A DNA stretch of 12,643 nt, from the NCBI GenBank assembly GCA_041169145.1, contig JBEEJO010000019.1:1-12643 (forward strand), read 5' to 3'. The notes under the pieces were generated by a model. It ran no database searches. It was not told the origin of the DNA and worked only from the letters and a program-made list of their open reading frames with translations. Origin of the DNA: DATJQA01 sp041169145. GTDB lineage: Bacteria > Patescibacteriota > Minisyncoccia > UBA6257 > 2-01-FULL-56-20. The position numbers and the translations under genes are program-made. Below are positions 5,369 through 12,194 of this stretch, piece by piece (position 1 is the first letter of the stretch; every line of letters starts with the position of its first letter).

Positions 5369-6994
5369 CTATTTCGCGACCCGGTCGGGCGGGATGTTCA
5401 TATATCCGAGGATGAACTGTGCAAGATCTCGGAACGCCGGCACGACGGTCGTCCCAGCCAAGGGAGCGCCCGCCGGTTTGTCCAGTTTGAGCAAAATAAT
5501 GAACCGCGGATGCGCGGTCGGACCGAAACCGATATACGTATGAATAACGTCGTCCGTGTAGCCGCCGCGGCCCGGTACCTGTGCCGTACCGGTCTTTCCG
5601 GCAATGGTATATCCCGATATTGCCGCGACTTCCGCCTTGTCCACCGCGGAAACCATCATCTCCGCAACCTGTTTCGCCGTTTCGGGCGATATGACGCGAC
5701 GAAGCTCTTGCGGACCGAGCTCTGCGTTCACGAACGGCCGCATCAGCGTACCGCCGTTCGCGATGGCGGCGACGGCGTTCAGCATCTCAAGCGGCGTTGC
5801 GGCGACGCCCTGTCCGAACGATGCCGTAGCGAAAGCGACCGCAGGAGCGCCGCGCGCCGTGAGGCGGTCCAGATCGCCTTTGAGCTCTCCGGGAAGATCT
5901 ATGCCGGTCTGTCTGTCAAATCCGAATTGTCGGAGGTACTGCAAAAATATGTCGTGCCCCATTTGACGCTCGGCGAACGCGGCGCCGGTGTTCAGGGATT
6001 TCTCGATGACATTCGTCATGGTCACCACGCCATGCGCTTTGAGATCCCAGTTCTGTATCTTCCGGCCGCTCACTATTAATACGCCAGTGTCATTGAATGT
6101 CGTTTGCGGCGTTATCTTTCCCGCATCAATCCCTGCGGCCATGGTGACGACCTTCATGACCGAGCCCGGTTCGTAGATGCTCTGCACCGCAGGATTCAGA
6201 AAATCCGAGATGTCCGCTTCCTGATACTTATTCGGGTCAAAGTTCGGCCAGTTGCCCATCGCGAGTATCCGACCCGTTGCGGGTTCCTCCACGATAACGT
6301 TCCCGGCAACGGCACCATGTTTTTCCACGGCATTCATTAAAATGCGTTCTGCCTCGAATTGAATATTCGGGTCTATCGTGAGCGTAAGATTCTCTCCCGG
6401 AACCGGCCGAGTTGCCATCCCGTCCTCCACATTCCCCGGTTTTCCGGCAAGCCGGTCGTTATAGAAGCGCTCCACGCCATATTTGCCGACCACGCCTTCG
6501 TCCGTATCATTCGGTCCCACATATCCGATAAGTTGAGACGCAAGCCGGCCCTGCGAGTAATGCCGCTCCGGCAATGCACGCACATAGATACCTTTCAGAT
6601 CAAGCTTGGCGATCTGATCCGCGATATCCTGCGGAACCTTACGGTTGAGCAGTGCGTACTGATTGTCCGATTTGCTCAACTTGCGGACGACATCGTCAAT
6701 GGGGAGATTCAAGAGCGGCGCAACCGCATGCGCCGCCTCTTGCGCGTCGGGTATTGTGTTCGGCGTTGCATAGACCGTGGGGAAATCCTTATTGGCCGCC
6801 GCCGAGAGCGTCTTACCGTTCTTATCGACAAAAAAAATACTGCCTCGATCGGCAAGCGTAACCCCGGGAATGGCCTCTTGCGCCTCACTCAAATAGCGCG
6901 AACCATCCATGACCTGAAGAACATAGAGGCGCCCGAAAAGCGACGCGTACGCCGCGGAGATGAAGAACGCTACTACTGCGAAGCGAGAAACCAT
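5369..6994 (-). CDS. ftsI: FtsI-type class B penicillin-binding protein (septal transpeptidase)
   Basis: The enzyme cross-links peptidoglycan at the septum with its partner glycosyltransferase. The 541 residues comprise one membrane anchor at about 5-25, a PBP dimerisation domain to about 200, and a transpeptidase domain with all three catalytic motifs: Ser278-Val-Met-Lys281, Ser333-Leu-Asn335 and Lys467-Thr-Gly469. The length fits FtsI (588 in E. coli), and no C-terminal PASTA domain is present. The start lies inside the last 22 bases of the ftsL-like gene, so the two are likely translationally coupled. Its place after ftsL in the mraZ operon argues for FtsI rather than the elongation PBP2. 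The protein acts outside the membrane. Confidence 0.95.
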   Translation of the reverse strand: MVSRFAVVAFFISAAYASLFGRLYVLQVMDGSRYLSEAQEAIPGVTLADRGSIFFVDKNGKTLSAAANKDFPTVYATPNTIPDAQEAAHAVAPLLNLPIDDVVRKLSKSDNQYALLNRKVPQDIADQIAKLDLKGIYVRALPERHYSQGRLASQLIGYVGPNDTDEGVVGKYGVERFYNDRLAGKPGNVEDGMATRPVPGENLTLTIDPNIQFEAERILMNAVEKHGAVAGNVIVEEPATGRILAMGNWPNFDPNKYQEADISDFLNPAVQSIYEPGSVMKVVTMAAGIDAGKITPQTTFNDTGVLIVSGRKIQNWDLKAHGVVTMTNVIEKSLNTGAAFAERQMGHDIFLQYLRQFGFDRQTGIDLPGELKGDLDRLTARGAPAVAFATASFGQGVAATPLEMLNAVAAIANGGTLMRPFVNAELGPQELRRVISPETAKQVAEMMVSAVDKAEVAAISGYTIAGKTGTAQVPGRGGYTDDVIHTYIGFGPTAHPRFIILLKLDKPAGAPLAGTTVVPAFRDLAQFILGYMNIPPDRVAK

Positions 6995-7290
6995 CGGTGC
7001 TGCACCTCAAGGTATCGGGGCGACTTGTCTTTCACGAGACCGTACCCTGCCGCGAGCGTTTCTACGCGCGTGTCCGTAAAGAGCGAGAATAGCGTATCCT
7101 GCAGTTCGGCGTTCTCCGTCTGCAAGCGTTTTGTCTCCACCGCCGCCGCACGGACGTTTTGTTCCCAGTTCACCGCACGGTTATAGAGGAATACAAGCAT
7201 CACGCCCGCCGCGATGAGCAGGAAGACCAAGATGAATAGGAAATAGCGGACGATAAAGGATGATTGCGATTGCGATTTAATAATAGTCAT
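6973..7290 (-). CDS. ftsL: FtsL/DivIC-like division protein
   Basis: FtsL-type proteins are bitopic division proteins that help recruit and activate the septal synthase with FtsB and FtsQ. The 105 residues have a short polar N-terminus, one membrane helix at about 14-35, then a coiled-coil stretch at about 41-70 (ETKRLQTENAELQDTL is typical) and a short C-terminal tail. Sequence conservation in this family is low, so the call rests on size, topology and position between rsmH and ftsI, where ftsL normally lies. The 3' end overlaps ftsI by 22 bases. No clear Shine-Dalgarno sequence precedes the ATG, and the gap from rsmH is 22 nt. Confidence 0.82.
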   Translation of the reverse strand: MTIIKSQSQSSFIVRYFLFILVFLLIAAGVMLVFLYNRAVNWEQNVRAAAVETKRLQTENAELQDTLFSLFTDTRVETLAAGYGLVKDKSPRYLEVQHRWFLASQ

Positions 7291-7312
7291 GGAACGTATG
7301 GTGATATGGATC

Positions 7313-8197
7313 TTATTTCAGAAAAGCGATGGCTCGTAATTTTGCGGAGCGGCTACGGGGATTCTGTCGTTCTTCTTCACGTGTGGGAATGATGGGTTTT
7401 TTGGTTAACAGGTCATAGCGTTCTGCTTTCTTTCCTTCCGCGAACGCGATCTTCACCAGTCGATCCTCCGCGGAGTGAAAACTGATGATGACGGCTCGGC
7501 CGCCGGGCGCAAGAATGTCGGGAAGAACTGCGAGAAGGCGAGAAAGATTTCCAAGTTCGTCGTTCGCCCAGATACGCAGTGCCTGAAAAGTGCGCGTTGC
7601 GGGATCGATCCTCCCGCGCTCATATCCTTTCGGCAGTACGCTGCGGACAACGTCCGCAAGTTCGCCGCTCGTCGCGATGGATCGTTTCCGCCGACACTCC
7701 ACGATGGCGCGAGCGACGCGGCCAGCCATCCGTTCGCCGCCGAGCTCGCGGATGATGTCAGCCAATTCGCGTTCGGGAACCTTCGCAAGCAGATCGCGGA
7801 GCGGAACGGCGTCCGGGTCGTACGTCATGAGGAGCGGCTCGTCTTTCGTGAAACTGAATCCCCTGCCGGACGTACTGAGCTGTTCCGATGAGAACCCGAG
7901 ATCCACAAGCAGACCATCCGCTTTTGGCAGCCCCGCCTCCCGCATGATCCGGGGCAGGTCGGCGTAGTTTCCCTGGGACACATGAATGCGGATCCCGCTC
8001 TGCGCCTCGCGCTTTGCGAAACCTTCCGTCATGCCGGGATCAAGATCAACGCCGAGGAACGTTCCGCGCGGCCTCAGCCGCTTCAGGATCTCCTCCGCAT
8101 GGCCGCCACCGTCCAGTGTTCCGTCTATAACGAACGTACCGGGTCGCGGGTCAAGATATAAAAGAACTTCATTCAAGAGAACCGGGACGTGCCCCAT
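7313..8197 (-). CDS. rsmH: RsmH (MraW), 16S rRNA m4C1402 methyltransferase
   Basis: RsmH N4-methylates C1402 in the decoding centre of 16S rRNA with S-adenosylmethionine. The 294 residues show HVPVLLNEVL at 3-12, the SAM-binding DGTLDGGGH at 25-33 (usually TLGGGGH), GVDLDP at 49-54, DLGFSSEQLS at 99-108 with GRGFSF at 111-116, NDELGNL in the C-terminal third, and ISFHSAEDRLVK, all hallmarks of the family. The length is normal. The ATG comes 3 nt after the mraZ stop, with a G-rich stretch about 9 nt upstream as a possible ribosome site. It is the second gene of the mraZ operon. Confidence 0.97.
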   Translation of the reverse strand: MGHVPVLLNEVLLYLDPRPGTFVIDGTLDGGGHAEEILKRLRPRGTFLGVDLDPGMTEGFAKREAQSGIRIHVSQGNYADLPRIMREAGLPKADGLLVDLGFSSEQLSTSGRGFSFTKDEPLLMTYDPDAVPLRDLLAKVPERELADIIRELGGERMAGRVARAIVECRRKRSIATSGELADVVRSVLPKGYERGRIDPATRTFQALRIWANDELGNLSRLLAVLPDILAPGGRAVIISFHSAEDRLVKIAFAEGKKAERYDLLTKKPIIPTREEERQNPRSRSAKLRAIAFLK

Positions 8198-8200
8198 GGA

Positions 8201-8632
8201 TCAGATCCCCAGTTCCCCAAGCTTCTCTGCGATCTCGTCGGATGCGCCTTCGGTCTTTTGTTTATAGCGCTCCCATGATCCGCGATCCCAGATCTCTATC
8301 CGATTGTAGAGGCCTGTCAGCACGACCTCTTTTTGCACATGCGCGTAGTTCCGCAAATATTCGGGAACAAGGATCCGTCCCTGTGCGTCAATGTCCACGT
8401 TCGCAGCACCGGCCATCATGAGTCGAACGAACGCGCGCGAATTCGCCTGCGCGAGCGGCAACGCGATAAGTTTCTGCGCAAGCGCTTCCCACTCCGTGGC
8501 CGTGAAAATAAACAGACACTGATCAAGTCCCCGCGTGATGATAGCGCCAGCCGTGAGTTTGTCGCGGAACTTCGCCGGTATCGCTACCCGACCTTTATTG
8601 TCTACGGAATGGGTGTGTTCCCCCAGAAACAT
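8201..8632 (-). CDS. mraZ: MraZ transcriptional regulator
   Basis: MraZ is a nucleoid-associated DNA-binding protein that represses its own division and wall operon by binding repeats next to the promoter. The 143 residues contain two SpoVT/AbrB-like half-domains, each with its signature: DNKGRVAIPAKFR at 11-23 and DAQGRILVPEYLR in the second half. The start MFLGEHTHSVDNKGR is the typical family N-terminus. The gene heads mraZ-rsmH-ftsL-ftsI, and three operator repeats lie about 250 bp upstream. The start region is odd: GGGAGGAG is 20 nt from the ATG across a T-rich stretch. Confidence 0.97.
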   Translation of the reverse strand: MFLGEHTHSVDNKGRVAIPAKFRDKLTAGAIITRGLDQCLFIFTATEWEALAQKLIALPLAQANSRAFVRLMMAGAANVDIDAQGRILVPEYLRNYAHVQKEVVLTGLYNRIEIWDRGSWERYKQKTEGASDEIAEKLGELGI

Positions 8633-8652
8633 GGTGGAAAAAATTAATTGTT

Positions 8653-8660
8653 CTCCTCCC
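8653..8660 (-). promoter_or_regulatory. Distant Shine-Dalgarno sequence of mraZ
   Basis: GGGAGGAG is a strong ribosome binding sequence, but 20 nt separate it from the mraZ ATG, much more than the usual 5-9. The gap is A/T-rich with six T in a row. No in-frame ATG, GTG or TTG lies at normal distance. Confidence 0.5.
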
Positions 8661-8723
8661 GCGGGACATGGACGCCAGGCGGACGCTTCTGAGATCCCTG
8701 CACTATGGCGAGGGCAAGCTCAC

Positions 8724-8840
8724 GATCCTGGAAAACCGCGCGAGTGTTTCCCTACAAGCAGACACCCGGCTCCTATTCGGATATCAGCAGGCAGACGCAC
8801 GTTCGGCACATGCGTCCAAACAAAGCGGTTTTCCAGAATC
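8724..8840 (-). promoter_or_regulatory. Structured segment of the mraZ leader
   Basis: Positions 8724-8739 pair with 8825-8840 over 16 consecutive positions. The single imperfect position (8727/8837) is A-C on the plus strand but G-U on the minus strand, which fits a folded minus-strand RNA. Inside the 85-nt loop, GACGCA at 8794-8799 pairs with TGCGTC at 8811-8816. The segment lies between the mraZ promoter and gene, in a leader of about 280 nt. I do not recognise a known riboswitch; the function is unknown. Confidence 0.5.
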
Positions 8841-8866
8841 AATGAACCCGTATCCCAAAAATCGTC

Positions 8867-8914
8867 CCGAAGTGGCACGTTATCCCCAAAATTACCCACA
8901 ATTCACCACTTCGG
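8867..8914 (-). repeat. 9-bp inverted repeat framing the mraZ operator
   Basis: CCGAAGTGG at 8867-8875 is perfectly repeated in reverse at 8906-8914, with 30 nt between. The predicted transcription start is near 8913, so the mRNA would begin with a stem-loop whose 5' arm overlaps the first operator repeat. Confidence 0.65.
8884..8908 (-). promoter_or_regulatory. MraZ operator, three direct repeats
   Basis: On the minus strand, TGGTG (8904-8908), TGGGT (8894-8898) and TGGGG (8884-8888) follow one another with exactly 5 nt between them. This matches the E. coli MraZ site, which is three TGGGN repeats with 5-nt spacers. The site lies just downstream of the -10 box, where bound MraZ would block transcription, so the operon is probably autorepressed. 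Confidence 0.8.
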
Positions 8915-8919
8915 TATCC

Positions 8920-8947
8920 ATATTAAAGCAGACAGGGCCAAAGTCAA
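8920..8947 (-). promoter_or_regulatory. Promoter of the mraZ operon
   Basis: TTGACT at 8942-8947 and TAATAT at 8920-8925 are 16 nt apart; the -35 box is the best in the window. The predicted start is near 8913. The stretch from 8948 to the glmR stop at 9093 holds no gene I can support and only a weak short hairpin near 9045-9060. Confidence 0.7.
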
Positions 8948-9092
8948 AGGCCATTTCCCACGGTTGCGATCATTGAAAAACCCTTATTTTCCAATACAGA
9001 AACAATGGCTCAAGCGGGAGATATACACAGATTACGCAATAAAGAACGGCTGCGGTTCGCAATATCATTCACTTCCCTGCCTCTTGGGCCGT

Positions 9093-10073
9093 TCAGGCCT
9101 CCTGCCAGATAATGCCGAAGATAAGTCTCGCAAGGCGGTCGGGGTCGTGCCGGATGAGCGTCCGCTGACTCATGAGCGGATCGTGCTTCGCCACTTTCAC
9201 CGCTCGACGGCTCACCAGGTCGGCACCAACGTACTTCCGTCCCGGAAGTTTCGTGCCGAATTCCACGAACGCATCGCCTTGCCGCGCATACCGCTTTAAC
9301 ACGAGCGGTGATGGGCGTTTGGTGTTCCATACGATGTAATCGAACGCTCCGCCGAAATAGGATTCCATCGTCCGCGTATAATCTTCTACCGAAAAGTTCC
9401 GCGTATGTTCAGCTTTCGTCATAAGATTGCACACGAATATCTTTATCGCGCGGCTTTTGCGGAGCGCGGCAGGAATGCCCGAGACAAGCAGGTTCGGCAT
9501 CAGACTGCGATAGAAATCTCCGGGACCGATGACCACGGCATCCGCTTTCCGGATGACCTCAAGCGCTTTCGGGTTCGCGGCCGCGTGCGGATGCAAGCGC
9601 AAGGCCGCGAGGTGCGAGAGGTCGGCGTGATAGATACGCTCCTCACCGCGGACCGTCTTGCCGCCCGCGAGCTCCGCAATGAGTTGAACTTGCTTTAATG
9701 TTGATGGAATAACGCGGCCGTCAATGCGCAGGATCTCCCCGGCCATATCCACGGCTCTGTCAAAGCTCCCCGTCATCTTCTCCAGCGCCGCGAGGAACAA
9801 GTTCCCGAAACTATGACCTTTCAGTCCGCCAGCCGTAAAACGGTAGTTCATGAGCTGGCGGAGAAATTTCGGCGATTCCGATAACGCGACGAGGCACTGC
9901 CGCACATCGCCGGGCGGCAACACGCCGAGTTCATCGCGCAGAACGCCCGTGGAGCTCCCGTCGTCCGCCATGGTCACGATGGCGGAGAGATCTAACGGAT
10001 AGTTCCGAAGTCCGGAAAGAACCGTGAATGTCCCCGTTCCCCCGCCGATGACCACGACGCGCTTTTTTTTCAT
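9093..10073 (-). CDS. yvcK: GlmR/YvcK-like gluconeogenesis factor (CofD-like fold)
   Basis: YvcK (GlmR) binds UDP-GlcNAc and, in Bacillus subtilis, is needed for growth and wall synthesis on gluconeogenic carbon by stimulating GlmS. The 326 residues start with VVVIGGGTGTFTVLSGL, then show TMADDGSSTGVLRDELG and PPGDVRQCLVAL, the conserved nucleotide-sugar binding core, with GHSFGNLFLAAL and AVVIGPGDFYRSLMPNLL further on. The length is typical. The frame runs open far upstream, but the family N-terminus begins at the ATG at 10073, 14 nt after the surface-protein gene. A TACGAT box with extended TGA (10082-10087) lies 8 nt before it and may give a near-leaderless start. The start codon is followed by eight A, a possible slippage site. 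Confidence 0.93.
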   Translation of the reverse strand: MKKKRVVVIGGGTGTFTVLSGLRNYPLDLSAIVTMADDGSSTGVLRDELGVLPPGDVRQCLVALSESPKFLRQLMNYRFTAGGLKGHSFGNLFLAALEKMTGSFDRAVDMAGEILRIDGRVIPSTLKQVQLIAELAGGKTVRGEERIYHADLSHLAALRLHPHAAANPKALEVIRKADAVVIGPGDFYRSLMPNLLVSGIPAALRKSRAIKIFVCNLMTKAEHTRNFSVEDYTRTMESYFGGAFDYIVWNTKRPSPLVLKRYARQGDAFVEFGTKLPGRKYVGADLVSRRAVKVAKHDPLMSQRTLIRHDPDRLARLIFGIIWQEA

Positions 10074-10087
10074 ATCGCGATATCGTA

Positions 10088-10924
10088 TCACCCGCGGAAC
10101 CGTTTCGTATAGTGCCACACCGAGACGCCTGCCGCCGCAAACACCAGAGTGATCAAAATGCCGATGAGGACCGCGAACGGAATCGCCCCCAGGCCGCCAA
10201 ATCCTTCCGCACCATCTCCGCCCGCAGAACTTGCTGGCGCCGCATCCACCGTGAGCTCGGCACTGCCCGCGACATTCCGGACGTCCGAAAGACTTATAAC
10301 CGGGCCATTGGCATTGTACAACCCCCGCACTATCGTCTTGCCGACAGCTCTTCCAAGGAATGTGCCGCCGAGTTCGTGCGACGCTGTTTGCACGTTCGCC
10401 GATACCCATGTCGTATGATCCGTGACATCAACCGTCCCTCCGGGACCGGCGCCGTCAGCGTCGTAGACCGCACGGAACTGTTTTCGGCTTCCCACGTGTA
10501 TCGTCGCCGCTTCCGGCGTCACTTTGAGCGACGGCGGACTCGTTGCCGTGACCTGCATCACCTCGCCCGGTACCGTTCCCACTTCATTCTTCACCACTAC
10601 GCGATAGAAATAGGTGCGTCCTCCTTCGACCGCGACGCCGGCGGACACCGGCACGGTCGTTGTGCTTATTCGGAGACGTTCTTGCGCTGTTTTTGTTCCC
10701 AGCGCCTCCGTGAGGCCATATTCAAACCACATCGCCGCTTCGCCCCCGCCTGTCGCAATCTCGCCGCGGAAAATGACGTATGCAACAGCGGGCGTATCGG
10801 CGGCTGATGTTATCGCCGTCGGCTTCGTTACGCCCCGCGTCGCCGCGAGTGCGAACGACACAACGGCGAGGACTGCGCTAGCAATGAGCGTGCACAAAAC
10901 CGCAACGATGATGCCACGTCGCAT
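10088..10924 (-). CDS. Membrane-anchored surface protein with Fn3-like and Big2-like domains
   Basis: The 278 residues give a clear layout. A signal peptide or anchor covers 1-28 (MRRG, then a hydrophobic run ending ALA). An Fn3-like domain spans about 33-127, recognisable by GGRTYFYRVVVKNEVGT. A bacterial Ig-like group 2 type domain spans about 132-226 (SLKVTPEAATIHVGSRKQF to AELTVDA). Next come a Ser/Gly-rich linker, a membrane helix at 249-270 and a short basic tail HYTKRFRG. The bulk would face outside, fixed by the C-terminal helix; binding or adhesion is plausible but unproven. I chose the ATG at 10924 because it opens directly on the signal sequence and a TATACT box lies 6 nt before it; a start at 10966 would add 14 residues and overlap that box. 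glmR follows 14 nt downstream. Confidence 0.8.
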   Translation of the reverse strand: MRRGIIVAVLCTLIASAVLAVVSFALAATRGVTKPTAITSAADTPAVAYVIFRGEIATGGGEAAMWFEYGLTEALGTKTAQERLRISTTTVPVSAGVAVEGGRTYFYRVVVKNEVGTVPGEVMQVTATSPPSLKVTPEAATIHVGSRKQFRAVYDADGAGPGGTVDVTDHTTWVSANVQTASHELGGTFLGRAVGKTIVRGLYNANGPVISLSDVRNVAGSAELTVDAAPASSAGGDGAEGFGGLGAIPFAVLIGILITLVFAAAGVSVWHYTKRFRG

Positions 10925-10930
10925 ACATGC

Positions 10931-10936
10931 AGTATA
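10931..10936 (-). promoter_or_regulatory. -10 box for a leaderless surface-protein mRNA
   Basis: TATACT with extended TGG upstream ends 6 nt before the ATG, the same arrangement as at murF. No good -35 box is visible. The remaining stretch to 10995 holds nothing else I can support. Confidence 0.5.
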
Positions 10937-10995
10937 CCAAAATCGCCCGAGTGCGTTCTCGTTCAAAAATGGAGTGCTAACTGCCCGGAACCTAT

Positions 10996-11427
10996 TTATG
11001 TGAAACGCATAATGATCCAGGCACCCGCGAAGATCAGCACAGCGCCGATGGCAAAATAACCGTTAATCATCTGCCCGAACACTACCAGGCAGAACAACGC
11101 GACGAAGAACGGATACGCGATTTCGAAAGCAGACGCAGTCGATGCGCCGAGGATCTGAATACTCGACAAAATGAAATAATTCGCGAGCGCCACCAGGACC
11201 ACGGAAAGCGCCATAAGCCAGACGGTCGTCTGATCTGCATTCGTAATGGTCTTGAGCCATCCCCGATCGGCAACGAAGAACGGCAGTAATACGAGCACGG
11301 TGAAGAAAGAACTTATGAACAAGAAACTTATCGGAGAGATCTTTTCAAGCACCTTCTGATCAATGGCGTACGCGAGTCCCCACGTCACCGCGGCTCCGAT
11401 AGCGTATAGAAAGCCGAGCGTTCTCAT
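10996..11427 (-). CDS. EamA-family (DMT superfamily) small membrane transporter
   Basis: The protein resembles a single EamA repeat: 143 residues with five hydrophobic helices at about 4-24, 34-54, 68-88, 97-117 and 124-141, and the typical GAAVTWGLAYAIDQKVL near the N-terminus. Most EamA exporters have two such repeats (10 helices), so this one would act as a dimer or with a partner, as small multidrug-resistance-type proteins do. The substrate is unknown. An in-frame GTG at 11496 would add a polar 23-residue N-terminus and overlap the isochorismatase gene by 14 nt. I prefer the ATG at 11427 because it opens on the first helix, but the choice is uncertain. Confidence 0.78.
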   Translation of the reverse strand: MRTLGFLYAIGAAVTWGLAYAIDQKVLEKISPISFLFISSFFTVLVLLPFFVADRGWLKTITNADQTTVWLMALSVVLVALANYFILSSIQILGASTASAFEIAYPFFVALFCLVVFGQMINGYFAIGAVLIFAGAWIIMRFT

Positions 11428-11482
11428 GTGCGTAGGCGTGGATGATGTTCGAACGGTGCTTTCGGGGGTTACCGGAATGACC

Positions 11483-11980
11483 TCATCGTACCTCACCGAT
11501 GTTATTGGCGATTATCCGAAGGGCAGCCTCGTGAAGCGCGGGGTTTGAATGACTCCCGCAAAGTTTTTTCAGCACGATAACTTTATAGCCGCGGTCGAAG
11601 GCCTCTCTTGCAAATGCCAGAACGCAATTTTCCGTATCTATTCCGGCAATATGAACTTCTCCGATGTTGTTCTTTTTCAGAACTTGCGGCAATTTCCCTT
11701 TTACGAAGCTTCCGTACGTATCCTTCGGAAATACATTCCTTCTTGTTACGAAATCCTTCAGTTCTTCAACGATCGCGTAGGCATCCCTGGTCATGGATCC
11801 TCGCCATCGTAGATTCTTTACGAAGTTGCTCTTGGCGTGGTTTCTATACTGAGTAAAAACAACGAGATCGTACTTGGAGCCGTTCGCCTCGATAAAATTT
11901 CGCGTTCTGCGAGGGATATCCTTCGTATACTTCGTGATGAATCCTTTCTCCAGATCGACGATGACAAGGGCTTTCTTCAT
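11483..11980 (-). CDS. Isochorismatase-family cysteine hydrolase
   Basis: This fold includes isochorismatases, nicotinamidases and other amidohydrolases; the true substrate cannot be read from the sequence. The 165 residues hold the catalytic triad expected for the family: Asp9 in ALVIVDLEKGF, Lys86 in VFPKDTYGSF, and Cys119 in GIDTENCVLAFAREA. Nicotinamidase is a reasonable guess in an organism with little biosynthesis, but the metal-binding Asp-x-His motif of nicotinamidases is not evident. The start at 11980 (MKKALVIVD) is favoured over one three codons upstream because TAATAT lies 7 nt before it. tRNA-Val lies just upstream, and the transporter gene follows closely. Confidence 0.88.
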   Translation of the reverse strand: MKKALVIVDLEKGFITKYTKDIPRRTRNFIEANGSKYDLVVFTQYRNHAKSNFVKNLRWRGSMTRDAYAIVEELKDFVTRRNVFPKDTYGSFVKGKLPQVLKKNNIGEVHIAGIDTENCVLAFAREAFDRGYKVIVLKKLCGSHSNPALHEAALRIIANNIGEVR

Positions 11981-11987
11981 CAGATAC

Positions 11988-11993
11988 ATATTA
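11988..11993 (-). promoter_or_regulatory. -10 box for a leaderless hydrolase mRNA
   Basis: TAATAT with extended TGG lies 7 nt before the ATG at 11980, in the 23-nt gap after tRNA-Val. No -35 box is clear, and its place would fall within the tRNA gene. Confidence 0.45.
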
Positions 11994-12003
11994 CCACTTT
12001 GTG

Positions 12004-12077
12004 TGCGCGCACCTGGATTCGAACCGGGGACCTCTGCAATGTGAATGCAGCGCTCTAACCAGCTGAGCTATGCGCGC
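12004..12077 (-). tRNA. tRNA-Val(CAC)
   Basis: This is a 74-nt cloverleaf. The acceptor stem is GCGCGCA/TGCGCGC, the D-stem is GCTC/GAGC, the anticodon stem CTGCA/TGCAG encloses TTCACAT with anticodon CAC, and the T-arm is CCCGG-TTCGAAT-CCAGG. The middle T-stem pair is a C-A mismatch (C51 with A63), which is unusual. The discriminator is A and CCA is not encoded. It reads GUG codons. Confidence 0.95.
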
Positions 12078-12085
12078 GCGAAATC

Positions 12086-12114
12086 ATCATACGGAAAGCG
12101 CGGACAGTTTGCAA
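12086..12114 (-). promoter_or_regulatory. Promoter of tRNA-Val
   Basis: TTGCAA at 12109-12114 and TATGAT at 12086-12091 are 17 nt apart, and the predicted start near 12079 is just before the tRNA. The -35 box sits in the T-run of the preceding terminator. Confidence 0.6.
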
Positions 12115-12161
12115 AAAAAGAACGACCCGGCAGGTTCCCTTGCGGGAAAAGCACTGCCGGG
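12113..12161 (-). terminator. Intrinsic terminator after the secreted-protein gene
   Basis: CCCGGCAG at 12126-12133 pairs with CTGCCGGG at 12154-12161, and TTCCC at 12135-12139 pairs with GGGAA at 12144-12148. On the minus strand the stem is followed within a few bases by TTCTTTTTTT. This is a strong rho-independent terminator for the gene at 12195-12599. Confidence 0.85.
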
Positions 12162-12194
12162 CCGGTACGCCCGAAGGACGGTGGTCTCCGCGTT

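Noticed and set aside
8773..8811. Twelve-codon Cys-rich leader peptide in the mraZ leader (minus strand)
   Set aside because: It has ATG and stop but only a weak GGA upstream, lies inside a predicted hairpin, and is short enough to occur by chance.
9040..9070. Terminator after glmR
   Set aside because: Only a 4-bp stem with a mismatch and a short T-run is visible, too weak to call.
8535..9299. Long plus-strand open frame across the mraZ start, leader and glmR end
   Set aside because: It crosses mraZ, its operator and promoter antisense, and its translation has no recognisable domain or even composition.
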